DNA of 64,000 nt from CAVYGN01 sp964413265 (GTDB lineage Bacteria > Spirochaetota > Brevinematia > Brevinematales > JAOACQ01). The stretch covers positions 18,535 through 82,534 of the forward strand of contig CAYPRX010000067.1 of NCBI GenBank assembly GCA_964413265.1, given 5' to 3'. The notes below the pieces were generated by a model. The model saw only the letters and a list, made by a program, of their open reading frames with translations, did not search any database and was not told the DNA's origin. Both the position numbers and the translations under genes were made by a program. Below, one piece after another: positions 18,517 through 28,056 of the stretch (positions within the stretch are counted from its first letter, which is position 1; every line of letters begins with the position of its first letter).

Positions 18517-19377
18517 TTAAATAAATTTATCCAATCGCTTCTTCAAATTATCACTTATGTCGGTTATGGGAAGCCTCGTTTCATCACTTGAGATCATATT
18601 TTTCTTTTTCAATATATATTTAATCGGGCGGGGACTTGGTTCGATGAATAGATAAGGGATTATATCTATAAGTTTTTTCCAGTATTTCTGAGCTTCAATA
18701 TGGTTATTTCCTTTGATCAGATCGTAAATTTTTACATATTTTTCTGTTTCAACATGTGCCGCTGCTAATATACCCCCGTCGCCGCCCATAGTCAGCGTGA
18801 TAAAATACAGCATATCTTCACCTGTAAGTACGTAAAAGTTATCGGACTTATTAAAAATTAATTCCATACTTTGTTTTATATCGCCGCAGGAATCTTTAAC
18901 ACCTATGATATTTTTAAGTTCTGATAATCTGAAAATAGTTTCATTTTCTATATTTCTGCCGGTTCTGTAGGGGATGTTGTAAATAATGATATTTTTATCC
19001 GTACTTTCGGATATTTTCTTAAAGTGTTCATAAATTCCTGCCTGGCTGGGACGGCTGTAATAAGGGGAAACCGATAAGATTCCGTCAAAATTATATTTGC
19101 TTACTTTTTTAATTTTTAATATGACTTTATCAGTATAATTGCCACCGATGCCTACATAAACAGGAATTTTGCCGTTCACCTTTCGAATTACATTCTCAAC
19201 TATCTTTTCGAATTCATAATCCTCTATCGTCGGACTTTCACCTGTTGTGCCGAGCGGAATTATACCGGCAATATTCTTTTTTAAATAGAAATCAATAAGA
19301 TTTTCAAGTGATTTATAATCCACTTCTCCGTTCAAGAAGGGAGTTATTATAGGAAGCCACACCCCCATAATTTTCAT
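18517..19377 (-). CDS. dapA: 4-hydroxy-tetrahydrodipicolinate synthase
   Basis: DapA condenses pyruvate with aspartate semialdehyde, the first committed step to diaminopimelate and lysine. The 286-residue TIM barrel has LGTTGESPTIEDYE (near 43, substrate-binding Thr pair), the catalytic Tyr in IIYNIPYRTG (near 135), and the Schiff-base Lys in IIGVKDSCGD (near 160). GILAAAHV near 205 replaces the more usual GVISV-type loop. Divergent from dapL, which acts further down the same pathway. The second parS adjoins its 3' end. Confidence 0.93.
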   Translation of the reverse strand: MKIMGVWLPIITPFLNGEVDYKSLENLIDFYLKKNIAGIIPLGTTGESPTIEDYEFEKIVENVIRKVNGKIPVYVGIGGNYTDKVILKIKKVSKYNFDGILSVSPYYSRPSQAGIYEHFKKISESTDKNIIIYNIPYRTGRNIENETIFRLSELKNIIGVKDSCGDIKQSMELIFNKSDNFYVLTGEDMLYFITLTMGGDGGILAAAHVETEKYVKIYDLIKGNNHIEAQKYWKKLIDIIPYLFIEPSPRPIKYILKKKNMISSDETRLPITDISDNLKKRLDKFI

Positions 19378-19569
19378 ATGACCTGATCCCCTTTGAAATA
19401 TGGTTATTGTTGTTTATGCAATCATATTATTATAAGAGACTTCCACCATTACATCAAAATAACAGGAATAAACTTAACTGTCTATCTGACTGAATTATTT
19501 TAAAACTTCCTTTATAATTTAGCCCTGGATTTATGTCATTCCAGGTAAACCTTAATCCGGAGTTGTTTT

Positions 19570-20769
19570 ATGATTATGATAAACGAAAATTTCAATGCTC
19601 TGAAGGGTAATTATCTATTCTTTGAAACAGGGAAAAGGGTAAGTGATTACCGGAAGATGAATCCCGGTGCCAGAATAATCAGGCTGGGAATAGGAGACGT
19701 TACTGAACCGCTTAGCCAATCGATAATCGATGGATTAAAAGAAGCTGTGATGGAAATGGGAGTGAGGGAAACCTTCCAGGGATATCCACCATCCGAGGGA
19801 TATGATTTTTTAAGGAATATTATAAGTGAAACTGAATATAAAGCGAGAGGAATAGATATATCTCCTGACGAGATATTCATTTCTACAGGAGCAAAGGAGG
19901 ACACTGCTAATATTCAGGAACTTTTTTCCAAAGACATTAAGATCGCTATCCCCGATCCGGTTTACCCCGTTTATGCTGATAGCAATATAATGGCAGGAAG
20001 GGACAAGATAGTTTATCTGCCCTGTACATCAGAGAACGATTTTCTTCCGGATCTTCCTGAGGAAATTCCGGACCTGATTTACCTGTGCTTTCCGAATAAC
20101 CCTACCGGAAGAGCTATTAACCATGACGGTTTAAAAAAATGGGTTGATTATGCGAGACAAAAAAAAGCCGTGATTTTATTCGATGCTGCCTATGAAGCAT
20201 ACATCAGGGGAGAGGGTATCCCTCACAGTATATTTGAGATCGAAGGAGCTTTTGAAGTGGCGGTAGAATTCAGAAGCCTTTCTAAAAGTGCTGGTTTTAC
20301 GGGAACGAGGTGTTCTTACACAGTTATCCCCGATAAATTAAAAGTCCCGGATAAAAGCAGCGAATTTCACAGTCTGAAGGATTTGTGGCTGAGGAGGCAA
20401 TCGACAAAATCAAACGGAGTTGCATATATAATCCAGAAAGGAGCCTACAGGTATTTTACAGAACAGGGAAGGAGTGAAAACAGGAGAATAGTGGATTATT
20501 ATCTTGAAAACGCTGCAACAATCGGCAGGGGAATTTCAACCCTGGGGCTTAAATATTCCGGTGCTGTAAACTCACCCTATGTCTGGTGTAATGTCCCCGA
20601 GGGATTGACTTCATGGCAATTTTTTGATGAACTCCTCAATCAATGCAATATAGTCGGGACTCCGGGATCGGGTTTCGGCAGCTGCGGGGAGGGTTATTTC
20701 AGACTTACCGGGTTTGGAGAAAGGAAAGATATTAATGAGGCTGTCGAAAGGCTGGTAAAGTTCAAATAG
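19570..20769 (+). CDS. dapL: LL-diaminopimelate aminotransferase
   Basis: DapL converts tetrahydrodipicolinate directly to LL-diaminopimelate, bypassing the succinylase or acetylase routes. The 399-residue class I/II aminotransferase starts with the family's NFNALKGNYLFFE and IRLGIGDVTEPL, and contains FQGYPPSEGYDFLR, IPDPVYPVYADSN, FPNNPTGR, FDAAYEAYI and the PLP-binding Lys in EFRSLSKSAGFTGTR (near 240). These features match DapL rather than AspC. GGAG lies seven bases before the ATG. It is divergent from dapA; the shared gap (19378-19569) has a TATAAT at 19513. Confidence 0.95.
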   Translation: MIMINENFNALKGNYLFFETGKRVSDYRKMNPGARIIRLGIGDVTEPLSQSIIDGLKEAVMEMGVRETFQGYPPSEGYDFLRNIISETEYKARGIDISPDEIFISTGAKEDTANIQELFSKDIKIAIPDPVYPVYADSNIMAGRDKIVYLPCTSENDFLPDLPEEIPDLIYLCFPNNPTGRAINHDGLKKWVDYARQKKAVILFDAAYEAYIRGEGIPHSIFEIEGAFEVAVEFRSLSKSAGFTGTRCSYTVIPDKLKVPDKSSEFHSLKDLWLRRQSTKSNGVAYIIQKGAYRYFTEQGRSENRRIVDYYLENAATIGRGISTLGLKYSGAVNSPYVWCNVPEGLTSWQFFDELLNQCNIVGTPGSGFGSCGEGYFRLTGFGERKDINEAVERLVKFK

Positions 20770-20786
20770 CATGTGAGGATATGGTT

Positions 20787-21920
20787 TTATTTATCCAGCA
20801 GAACCATATTATCGATGTGTACCGCAGAAGAATATTTATTTTCCTTTCCAAGAATTCTCTCAATTTCTGAAGTTTTTTTCCCTGCTATCTTCAAGATATC
20901 TTCACATGAATAATTGGATAAACCGACTCCGATTTCATGACCTTCAGTATCGGCGATAATAACCGTATCTCCGTAATGAAAATTACCAGATGCTGAACTT
21001 ATACCGCTTGCGAGAAGACTTTTATTTCTCAGAACGGCCTCTTTTGCGCCCTCATCAATGAATATCGTACCCCTCGTTTTCTTAACACTTATCCATTTCT
21101 TTTTATAGTTAAGTGTCCTGGGAGATGGCAGAAATATCGTACCCTCCGACAGATCTTTGAAAATACCTGTGATTATATTTTTCTTAAAACCGTTTGCGAT
21201 TACGCAGGGAACTCCGGAAAGAGTAGCTATTCTTGCTGCCTGAAGTTTTGTGATCATTCCTCCCCTGGAGTAATTCTCTTCCTGCTTATAAGCATATTTC
21301 ATAACGGTGTTGATGTTATCCACAACCCGTATTAATTTTGCCGAAGGTGTATTGAAATCCTGGTAAAAGCCGTCGACATTTGATAGCATGATATAGAGAT
21401 TTGAATCTGATAGCAGGCTGACATAAGCCCCAAGCCTGTCATTTTCACCGACTTTTATTTCATCAACAGCAACGGAATCGTTTTCATTTATGACAGGGGT
21501 GATTCCCATTTCAAGCATTGAATTGAGAGTGTTCCTCGCATTAAGGTAAGAGGTTCTGCTATCAAATATATAGTGCGTCAGCAGAACCTGACCGACCGTA
21601 AGCCCATACTTATTGAATTCATCCTTGAATAACTGCATCAGCCTTATCTGTCCCAATCCGGCGATTGCCTGCTTCTGGGAGAGGGTCAGTTTGTCCCACA
21701 TATCTTTACTTTGAAATAACTCATAAATGCCCAGACCAATAGCGCCGCTCGAAGTTATAATAAATTCTATGTCCTTATTCTTTAATTCCGCGATTTCCCT
21801 GACAATTCCAGCTATGTTGTCAGAATTAATGCTTATCAGATCTGTCACTTGCTTGGTGCCAAGTTTTACAACAACACGTTTAACAGATAGTTCCCTTTTA
21901 TCGGGTAAAGTTATAACCAT
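20787..21920 (-). CDS. proB: Glutamate 5-kinase with PUA domain
   Basis: ProB phosphorylates glutamate in the first step of proline synthesis. The 377-residue protein has an amino-acid kinase domain (VVVKLGTKQVTD at 12; FIITSSGAIGLG; INENDSVAVDEIKVGENDRLGAYVS; LSNVDGFY) and a C-terminal PUA domain (about 280-377). This is the full two-domain form. The ATG at 21920 is chosen: it is two bases after the obgE stop, with GGGA upstream; the in-frame extension runs back into obgE. proA was not seen. Confidence 0.93.
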   Translation of the reverse strand: MVITLPDKRELSVKRVVVKLGTKQVTDLISINSDNIAGIVREIAELKNKDIEFIITSSGAIGLGIYELFQSKDMWDKLTLSQKQAIAGLGQIRLMQLFKDEFNKYGLTVGQVLLTHYIFDSRTSYLNARNTLNSMLEMGITPVINENDSVAVDEIKVGENDRLGAYVSLLSDSNLYIMLSNVDGFYQDFNTPSAKLIRVVDNINTVMKYAYKQEENYSRGGMITKLQAARIATLSGVPCVIANGFKKNIITGIFKDLSEGTIFLPSPRTLNYKKKWISVKKTRGTIFIDEGAKEAVLRNKSLLASGISSASGNFHYGDTVIIADTEGHEIGVGLSNYSCEDILKIAGKKTSEIERILGKENKYSSAVHIDNMVLLDK

Positions 21921-21922
21921 TT

Positions 21923-22942
21923 TTATTCCCTGTCCCTTGAGCTTTGATTTTTTTCTATTTCCCAATATTTATTAAACAAGGCATATTTTAATTCTTTAAG
22001 TCCGAATCCGGTCAGGGCGGATATTAAAAAAATATCTCCTGATTTATCTTTGAATATATTCAGAAGTTCCCCAGATTTATCGGCTGAATATAAATCGATC
22101 TTATTTAAGGCCACAATATAATCCCTTTTGAAGATATTCTCTGAATAAAGAGCCAGTTCATCCCTTAATATTTTAAATTTATTTTCGGGATCATCGGTCG
22201 AATCCAGAATGAATAATAAGAGCCTGGTCCTCTCTATATGTCTGAGAAAATCTATCCCAAGGCCCTTGCCGGTATTGGCTCCTTCGATCAAACCTGGAAT
22301 ATCGGCTATTACCAGGCTATGATAATCGTCATCTGCTCTCATAATTCCTATATTGGGACTCAGGGTGGTGAAGGGGTAATTGCCGATTTTGGGCTTCGCG
22401 CCTGTGAGCTTTGAAATCAGAGTCGACTTGCCGGAATTAGGGAAGCCTACAATGCCGATATGAGCTATCATTTTCAATTCAAGGAGCAGACTTCTTTCTT
22501 CACCGGGTCTGCCCTTCTGTGCGTAATAAGGGGTCTGGTGCGATGGACCTTTAAAATGAAAATTCCCCATTCCCCCGATTCCACCCTTGACTGCTATAAA
22601 CTCGGAGAGATTTTCGGTTAGATCTGCCAGCACTATGCCGGTTGCACTGTCGGTTATTATTGTACCGGCAGGCACTTCAATTGTATACGAAGCTCCGCTC
22701 CTGCCTGTTTTCCTGTTCGATTGACCTTTACTGCCGTCCTTGGCTTTAAATTTTTGATTGTTGTGGAGGTTTGAAAGTGTCCTTAGATGAGGATTAACCT
22801 TTATGATGATATTACCACCGTTTCCTCCATTACCGCCATCCGGACCTCCCCTGGGTATATATTTTTCCCTGCGGAAGGTTACAGCCCCAGCTCCGCCTTT
22901 TCCGGCCTTTACCTCGATCCGGACATTGTCTTTGAACATCAT
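21923..22942 (-). CDS. obgE: GTPase Obg (CgtA)
   Basis: Obg is a ribosome-associated GTPase involved in 50S assembly and stress control. The 339-residue protein has the glycine-rich Obg fold (FKDNVRIEVKAGKGGAGAV, GGPDGGNGGNGGN, about 1-155) and a G domain (Walker A GFPNSGKST near 165, DIPGLIEGA near 210, NKID near 283). No C-terminal OCT extension is present. The ATG at 22942 overlaps the stop of the SPASM gene as ATGA, so it is translationally coupled; a second ATG follows at once. Operon: SPASM gene, obgE, proB. Confidence 0.95.
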   Translation of the reverse strand: MMFKDNVRIEVKAGKGGAGAVTFRREKYIPRGGPDGGNGGNGGNIIIKVNPHLRTLSNLHNNQKFKAKDGSKGQSNRKTGRSGASYTIEVPAGTIITDSATGIVLADLTENLSEFIAVKGGIGGMGNFHFKGPSHQTPYYAQKGRPGEERSLLLELKMIAHIGIVGFPNSGKSTLISKLTGAKPKIGNYPFTTLSPNIGIMRADDDYHSLVIADIPGLIEGANTGKGLGIDFLRHIERTRLLLFILDSTDDPENKFKILRDELALYSENIFKRDYIVALNKIDLYSADKSGELLNIFKDKSGDIFLISALTGFGLKELKYALFNKYWEIEKNQSSRDRE

Positions 22943-24405
22943 AAGTTGAATATCCACCATTCATCGCATTTATTGCAAATGGCCGGTTCAGAAAAATTTC
23001 CCTTCCAATGTCTTTGATACACTTCTTTCATGTTCTTCCAGCAATTTTCTATTCCATCGGTAAATGCATTTCCCATCAGAAACTGAGCATTGTAATCCTG
23101 CCTGCAGAGGGGAACGTTGCCGTTTGAATGGATTACCATATCATGCTTCAAGTGAAGGCAGGAAAAGCGTTTGATAGGTGAAAGATCAATAACCCTGCTT
23201 TGATCCAGTATTCCTCCAAAAGTATCCGGTTTTTTAATAATTATTCTTTCTGGGAAATCACGCCATTTTTCATAAAATTGCAGAAGTTCATTTTCATTTT
23301 CAGTAGTCCTTGTAAATTGAATATATACTTTTTCTTTATTATCAAGATTTTTTATCTTTTCTTCAGTGGCGGGAAGGCCGATGAAAGGCAGAAGAGGATT
23401 AATCGCCCTTTTGAATAAAGAAAATGTTTCAATCTTTGCTGCACTTATATCGAAAATAACTGTAACATTAGAAAGTTTCAGCAGGTCCTCGACAGGAGCG
23501 GTGTCGGTAAAAAGGCACCTGCTTTCTATAAGAAACTGGATTTGAGGATAATTTTTAATCTCGCTTATAACTTCACCGATAGCCGAATATAATAGAGGTT
23601 CACCAAATAGTCCAAGACTTACTGCCGGGTTGCAGGAAAAAGCTGAAATCTGGCCAATGATCTTTCTGAAATCATCAATCTTCATTTCATCATGCCGGTC
23701 AAGACGGTTTGAAATAAAAAAATTAAAGTTTTCCCTTTCTGAATTCAGTTCAATCTCGAAGTATGTAGGCCTTTTTCTGATAATCTCGGGATTTTCGTTG
23801 ATCAGAGTCTCAAGCTCAAGGTGAGATAGATTTTGTCCATTCCGGGCCACTATGTCTTCAATTATGAGATAATCATTAAAATTATCAGGAACAAAATTTA
23901 TCCTGTAATTAATTAACCTGCAAGGAGATATGTAAATATTACAATCATATGACGATATGTCTTTTTCAAAAATTTCCTTGACGCTGTTTTTGAAAAGGGG
24001 CAGCTCTTCAGGAATGGTTTTTAAAATGAAGCCTGCGGCATCGCTTTCAAGAATCTCCGGGAAAAGACCGGCCGGCAGATTTTCTGGGAACGTGTAATCG
24101 AAGACATAGCGTTTATGCTCATCAAGCATTTTCTTTGTCGATTCAAGGTCGAGCAGGGGAGAAAAAGCGTTGATGATGAGGATGCTTTTACCTTTAAGAT
24201 TGTCCTTTAAAAAGGTCAAAAATTCTTTTGAGGTTTTAGCTGATAAAACTTTTATTCCTTTATTGTACCTAAAGGCATCCTGGAGGGATAATATATAAAT
24301 TTCATCTGTTAATTTTTTTATTTTAGACAGGGTTATATCAAAATAACTTTGAAGCATTTCCTGGTCAGAAAATTTGGTGTCGACAAGAACCGCAGCGAGA
24401 CTCAC
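22939..24405 (-). CDS. Spiro-SPASM-like protein: SPASM domain with degenerate radical SAM core
   Basis: The 488-residue protein ends in a cysteine-rich SPASM domain (about 410-488: CLHLKHDM, NVPLCRQDYN, FLMGNAF, ENCW, CNKCDEW), the type that holds auxiliary iron-sulfur clusters. The N-terminal 150 residues resemble a nucleotidyltransferase-like fold. In the middle, where radical SAM proteins carry CxxxCxxC, the aligned strand reads IELNSERENFNFF (near 215) with no cysteines. This layout matches my memory of the spirochaete-specific spiro-SPASM family; function unknown. Start GTG at 24405 follows GAGGAG at six bases. First gene of an operon with obgE and proB. Confidence 0.75.
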   Translation of the reverse strand: MSLAAVLVDTKFSDQEMLQSYFDITLSKIKKLTDEIYILSLQDAFRYNKGIKVLSAKTSKEFLTFLKDNLKGKSILIINAFSPLLDLESTKKMLDEHKRYVFDYTFPENLPAGLFPEILESDAAGFILKTIPEELPLFKNSVKEIFEKDISSYDCNIYISPCRLINYRINFVPDNFNDYLIIEDIVARNGQNLSHLELETLINENPEIIRKRPTYFEIELNSERENFNFFISNRLDRHDEMKIDDFRKIIGQISAFSCNPAVSLGLFGEPLLYSAIGEVISEIKNYPQIQFLIESRCLFTDTAPVEDLLKLSNVTVIFDISAAKIETFSLFKRAINPLLPFIGLPATEEKIKNLDNKEKVYIQFTRTTENENELLQFYEKWRDFPERIIIKKPDTFGGILDQSRVIDLSPIKRFSCLHLKHDMVIHSNGNVPLCRQDYNAQFLMGNAFTDGIENCWKNMKEVYQRHWKGNFSEPAICNKCDEWWIFNL

Positions 24406-24580
24406 GTTATGCTCCTCAAAAATATACCATATTATACTTATTTTAAGAGGATATCGCAATTTAATACAGAACTTAGGCATGCCCGGTCCGATTGCAAAGG
24501 CTATTCTAATTTTGAGGTCTATAATGATCACGTTTTTTATTAAAAGTCCGATATAAAATTAAAAACAGGGAGTATTTTGG

Positions 24581-25405
24581 ATGAAGACATTAACATCATT
24601 TATTATTTTTATATCATTATTTTCCATTGCATTCGGGGATGATTTTATCATAGACGAACCAGGCGGGGCATCAAGCAATGTTTCATCTTCCCCCCCTCCT
24701 AAAAATACATCTAATCCCCCTGTTGTCTCAGGGAATTCCCTTTTCTCCATAGGCTCGGTGCCCATTCCTACAGGGCTTGGGAGAGGAAATTTTTTCGGGC
24801 AGTTTTTAATGTATGATAACGGCGGTGTTAATGCGAAATTTGTTGTTGGGGTATGGGATGCAATTGATATAGGAATTTCTGAAAATCTTGACGGTCTTAT
24901 CGGTTCAGGTGATGTTAATGTGAATATTCCGGGCGCTTATCTTAAAGTAACACTGCTTAAAGACCTTGATAATTTTAACTGGGCAATAGGATTTGACAAT
25001 TTTATATACGGATCTGAGGGGACATACTTTCCGACAAATACAAATGAAGCTCCATCGACAATCTATGGATTTTATACAGCAGCCGGTTGGCACTACAGCC
25101 TGATAGGCGGGAATGATGTTCTTTCTGTCGGTTTAAGGTTTCCTCTTCTGCCTGATGAGGAAAGAAATGTAACTAATATGTCCATATTTGCAGGAGCGAC
25201 CATAAGCGCGCCTCAATACATATCCGTCGGCTTCACAATTGAAAACTTTTTCTTTGATGTAAACCGGATGGAATATATTCTTCCATCTTTGATATTTAAT
25301 TTTAACCCGACTCCACCATTCAATATTTCCCTGATGCTGCAATATGATTTCAGCGTTTCAAAATTAATCAGGATATTTTCCCTGAGTTACGAAGCGGGAT
25401 TTTAA
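24581..25405 (+). CDS. Exported beta-rich protein, probable outer-membrane protein
   Basis: The 274-residue product has a signal peptide (MKTLTSFIIFISLFSIAFG, cleavage likely before DDF), a proline/serine-rich stretch (about 30-50), then alternating hydrophobic beta strands to the end, finishing in YEAGF with a terminal aromatic residue as in outer-membrane barrels. No family name can be given. GGGAG lies eight bases before the start. It stands alone between the SPASM operon and argJ, with which it is convergent. Confidence 0.7.
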   Translation: MKTLTSFIIFISLFSIAFGDDFIIDEPGGASSNVSSSPPPKNTSNPPVVSGNSLFSIGSVPIPTGLGRGNFFGQFLMYDNGGVNAKFVVGVWDAIDIGISENLDGLIGSGDVNVNIPGAYLKVTLLKDLDNFNWAIGFDNFIYGSEGTYFPTNTNEAPSTIYGFYTAAGWHYSLIGGNDVLSVGLRFPLLPDEERNVTNMSIFAGATISAPQYISVGFTIENFFFDVNRMEYILPSLIFNFNPTPPFNISLMLQYDFSVSKLIRIFSLSYEAGF

Positions 25406-25408
25406 CAT

Positions 25409-26641
25409 TCAGCTTATATAATTGGCATTGATTTTCACGTAATCGCAGGTTAAATCACTTGTCCAGAGGAAATACTTCTTTTTACCGATTCCAAGGTCCA
25501 GAGTTATTCTGATTTCCGGGGACAGCAGTTCGCCTGCTGCCAGGCTTTCATTGGCCCTGTTGACATCGCCATTTTCAAAAATTACAAGATCATTTATTTT
25601 AAGCGATAATTTCTGTATTTCGAATCTGGCATTCGAATATCCAAGTGCAGCAATGATCCTGCCCCAGTTCGGATTCTGGCCGTAAAGTGCCGTTTTTACA
25701 AGAAAAGAATCGCCGATCGCCCTGGCAGCTTTTTCGGCATCTGATGCACGCTCAGCGTTGACCACAGAAATGTTAATGAATTTGCTAGCACCCTCACCGT
25801 CTTTTACAATCAGCCGGGCAAGCATCTGGCATACCTTTGTAAGGACTTGCTTGAATATTTTAAAATTTCCGTTATTCGATTCTATTAGTGTATTTCCGGC
25901 TGCACCGTTCGACATGAGAAAAACGCTGTCATTAGTACTTGTATCATTGTCCACGCTGATGCGGTTGAAAGAGAGATCGGCTGCTTCCTTCAGTGCCAGT
26001 TTCAGCATATCGCCGGTTATAAGAGCATCTGTTGTCAGAAAGACAAGCATTGTAGCATGGGGCTCTTCTAGAAAAGGTTTTATCATACCGGAGCCCTTTG
26101 CACTGCCGCCTATTTTAATTGTCCTGCCGTTCAATTCAAATTCATAAGCGCAGTTTTTCATTTTTTTATCTGTTGTCATAATGGCGCTGGAAAAATTCTT
26201 ATAATTGTTCTCTGTTTTTATCAAACTGCAGATCCTGTCAATACCGTAATTAACACGGTTCATTATTAACTTTTGCCCTATAACCCCTGTGGAAGCAACC
26301 ATGACTGAGCCTTTTTCAAGGGAAAGTAAATCTTCTACCCTGCTTGCCATATTTAAAGCATTTTCATTACCGGTGTTTCCTGTAAGACAGTTTGCATTGC
26401 CGCTGTTAACGATTATGGCTGAAATTAGATTACCGCTTCGAGAAATATCGAGAGCTACAGGCGCGGCTTTAACACTGTTTTTTGTGAACAGACATGCCGT
26501 AATACAGGGTGTTTGTGAGATTATTAGACCTATGTCCTTATATCCCCCCTCTTTGAGGCCGCATGATACCCCTGTAGCCCTGAACCCCAGCGGTTCTGTT
26601 ATTCCACCTTCAAGCTCATTAAGTTTAACTTCATGTTCCAT
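25409..26641 (-). CDS. argJ: Bifunctional glutamate N-acetyltransferase/ornithine acetyltransferase
   Basis: ArgJ transfers acetyl between N-acetylornithine and glutamate, making arginine synthesis cyclic. The 410-residue precursor has GFRATGVSCGLK near the N-terminus, NSGNANCLTG, VASTGVIGQKL, the KGSGMIKP loop, and the autocleavage site at Ala-Thr in EEPHATMLVF (Thr is the nucleophile of the beta chain). NPNWGRIIAALGYS and the C-terminal DLTCDYVKINANY are also typical. argB lies about 33 kb away, so the pathway genes are scattered. recA is 14 bases upstream. Confidence 0.95.
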   Translation of the reverse strand: MEHEVKLNELEGGITEPLGFRATGVSCGLKEGGYKDIGLIISQTPCITACLFTKNSVKAAPVALDISRSGNLISAIIVNSGNANCLTGNTGNENALNMASRVEDLLSLEKGSVMVASTGVIGQKLIMNRVNYGIDRICSLIKTENNYKNFSSAIMTTDKKMKNCAYEFELNGRTIKIGGSAKGSGMIKPFLEEPHATMLVFLTTDALITGDMLKLALKEAADLSFNRISVDNDTSTNDSVFLMSNGAAGNTLIESNNGNFKIFKQVLTKVCQMLARLIVKDGEGASKFINISVVNAERASDAEKAARAIGDSFLVKTALYGQNPNWGRIIAALGYSNARFEIQKLSLKINDLVIFENGDVNRANESLAAGELLSPEIRITLDLGIGKKKYFLWTSDLTCDYVKINANYIS

Positions 26642-26655
26642 AAAGATTCCCGGAT

Positions 26656-27720
26656 TTAATTATCTTCCGATCCTGAGCCGGATTCGGATCTTTCGAAAGA
26701 TGTAATATCAGCGCCCTCTGAAAGCTTTTTCCTGACCAGTTCATCCAGCTTCTTAAGCAAAGCAGGTTTATCTTCAATTTCCTTGATAAGGTTGTCCCTT
26801 CCCTGAGAAATACGGTCTTCTCCGAGGAAGTACCAAGTCCCCTTACGCTGGATTACTCCGCTTGAAACGGCTGCATCTATGAGACAGCCTGTCCTGGAAA
26901 TCCCCTTGCCGTAAATAATATCGAATTCAGCCTGCTTGAACGGAGCCGCCATTTTATTTTTTACCACTTTGGCCCTTACCCTGTTGCCGTAGTTTTCATC
27001 ACCTTTTTTAAGGGTCTCAATCTTGCGAATCTCAATCCGGATGGAGGAATAAAACTTTAAAGCCATACCACCAGTGGTGGTTTCAGGGTTGCCGTAAACC
27101 ACGCCGATTTTCATACGGATCTGGTTGATGAAGACAAGGGCAGTTTTTGATTTGCTTATAATGGCAGTCAATTTGCGCAGAGCTTGAGACATAAGACGTG
27201 CCTGCATACCCATCTGAGCATCTCCCATATTGCCGTCTATTTCTGCCTTGGGAACAAGGGCAGCCACCGAATCTACTACGATTAGGTCAACAGCGCCGCT
27301 CCTGATAAGACTTTCCACAATTTCAAGGGCCTGTTCACCCGTATCAGGCTGTGAGATAAGAAGATTTTTTATATCAATCCCAATTTTTTCAGCATACAGG
27401 GGGTCCAAAGCATGTTCTGCGTCTATGAACGCACATGTCCCTCCTGCTTTTTGAGATTCAGCTATAATGGACAATGTGAGAGTAGTCTTGCCGGATGCCT
27501 CGGGTCCATATATCTCTGTTACCCTGCCGCATGGTATGCCGCCGATTCCAAGAGCGAGATCGAGAGTGAGGGCGCCTGTTGAAATAGTAGGGTAATTGTT
27601 ATCATAAGGCCTGTCGCCCATTTTCATTATTGCACCTTTTCCGAATTGCTTTTCAATCTGGGCCATAGCGATCTGAAGAGCTTTTTCCTTTTCTTTTACA
27701 TCCAAAGTATTGTCCGACAT
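26656..27720 (-). CDS. recA: Recombinase RecA
   Basis: RecA catalyses strand exchange and stimulates LexA cleavage. The 354-residue protein is full length: N-terminal helix, Walker A GPEASGKTT (near 70), the DAEHALDP loop, Walker B VDLIVVDSVAALVPKAEI, L1 GDAQMGMQARLMSQALRK, L2 with TTGGMALKFYSS, and a C-terminal acidic tail. No intein. The ATG at 27720 follows a perfect GGAGG; upstream in-frame residues are not part of the protein. argJ follows 14 bases after the stop. Confidence 0.98.
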   Translation of the reverse strand: MSDNTLDVKEKEKALQIAMAQIEKQFGKGAIMKMGDRPYDNNYPTISTGALTLDLALGIGGIPCGRVTEIYGPEASGKTTLTLSIIAESQKAGGTCAFIDAEHALDPLYAEKIGIDIKNLLISQPDTGEQALEIVESLIRSGAVDLIVVDSVAALVPKAEIDGNMGDAQMGMQARLMSQALRKLTAIISKSKTALVFINQIRMKIGVVYGNPETTTGGMALKFYSSIRIEIRKIETLKKGDENYGNRVRAKVVKNKMAAPFKQAEFDIIYGKGISRTGCLIDAAVSSGVIQRKGTWYFLGEDRISQGRDNLIKEIEDKPALLKKLDELVRKKLSEGADITSFERSESGSGSEDN

Positions 27721-27971
27721 ATAAACCTCCGGTAAAGGATCTGGAATTTTTATTACAGAATGAAAGACCATTATATTATACAGCAGTTTATAGAATATGA
27801 AAATAATTAATGAAAATATAAAATCGACAGCAATATTATAACAACATAATATTGCCAGATATTCTCAACAGGCGTACTGTTATGTCTGGGAACATCGGGT
27901 TCTATATTTAAAACATTAATAGAGAATTGACCATTGTTAAAAAAAGTATTAGAATATTTCCCGCCGGATAA

Positions 27972-28046
27972 GGGCGCTTAGCTCAGCTGGTTTAGAGCAT
28001 CTGCCTTACAAGCAGAGGGTCACAGGTTCGAATCCTGTAGCGCCCA
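27972..28046 (+). tRNA. tRNA-Val (anticodon TAC)
   Basis: A full cloverleaf: 7-base acceptor GGGCGCT/AGCGCCC, D arm with GCTCAGCTGG, anticodon stem TCTGC/GCAGA with loop CTTACAA, and T arm ACAGG TTCGAAT CCTGT. No encoded CCA. A TPR gene begins 10 bases after the 3' end. Confidence 0.95.
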
Positions 28047-28056
28047 ATTTATAAGT

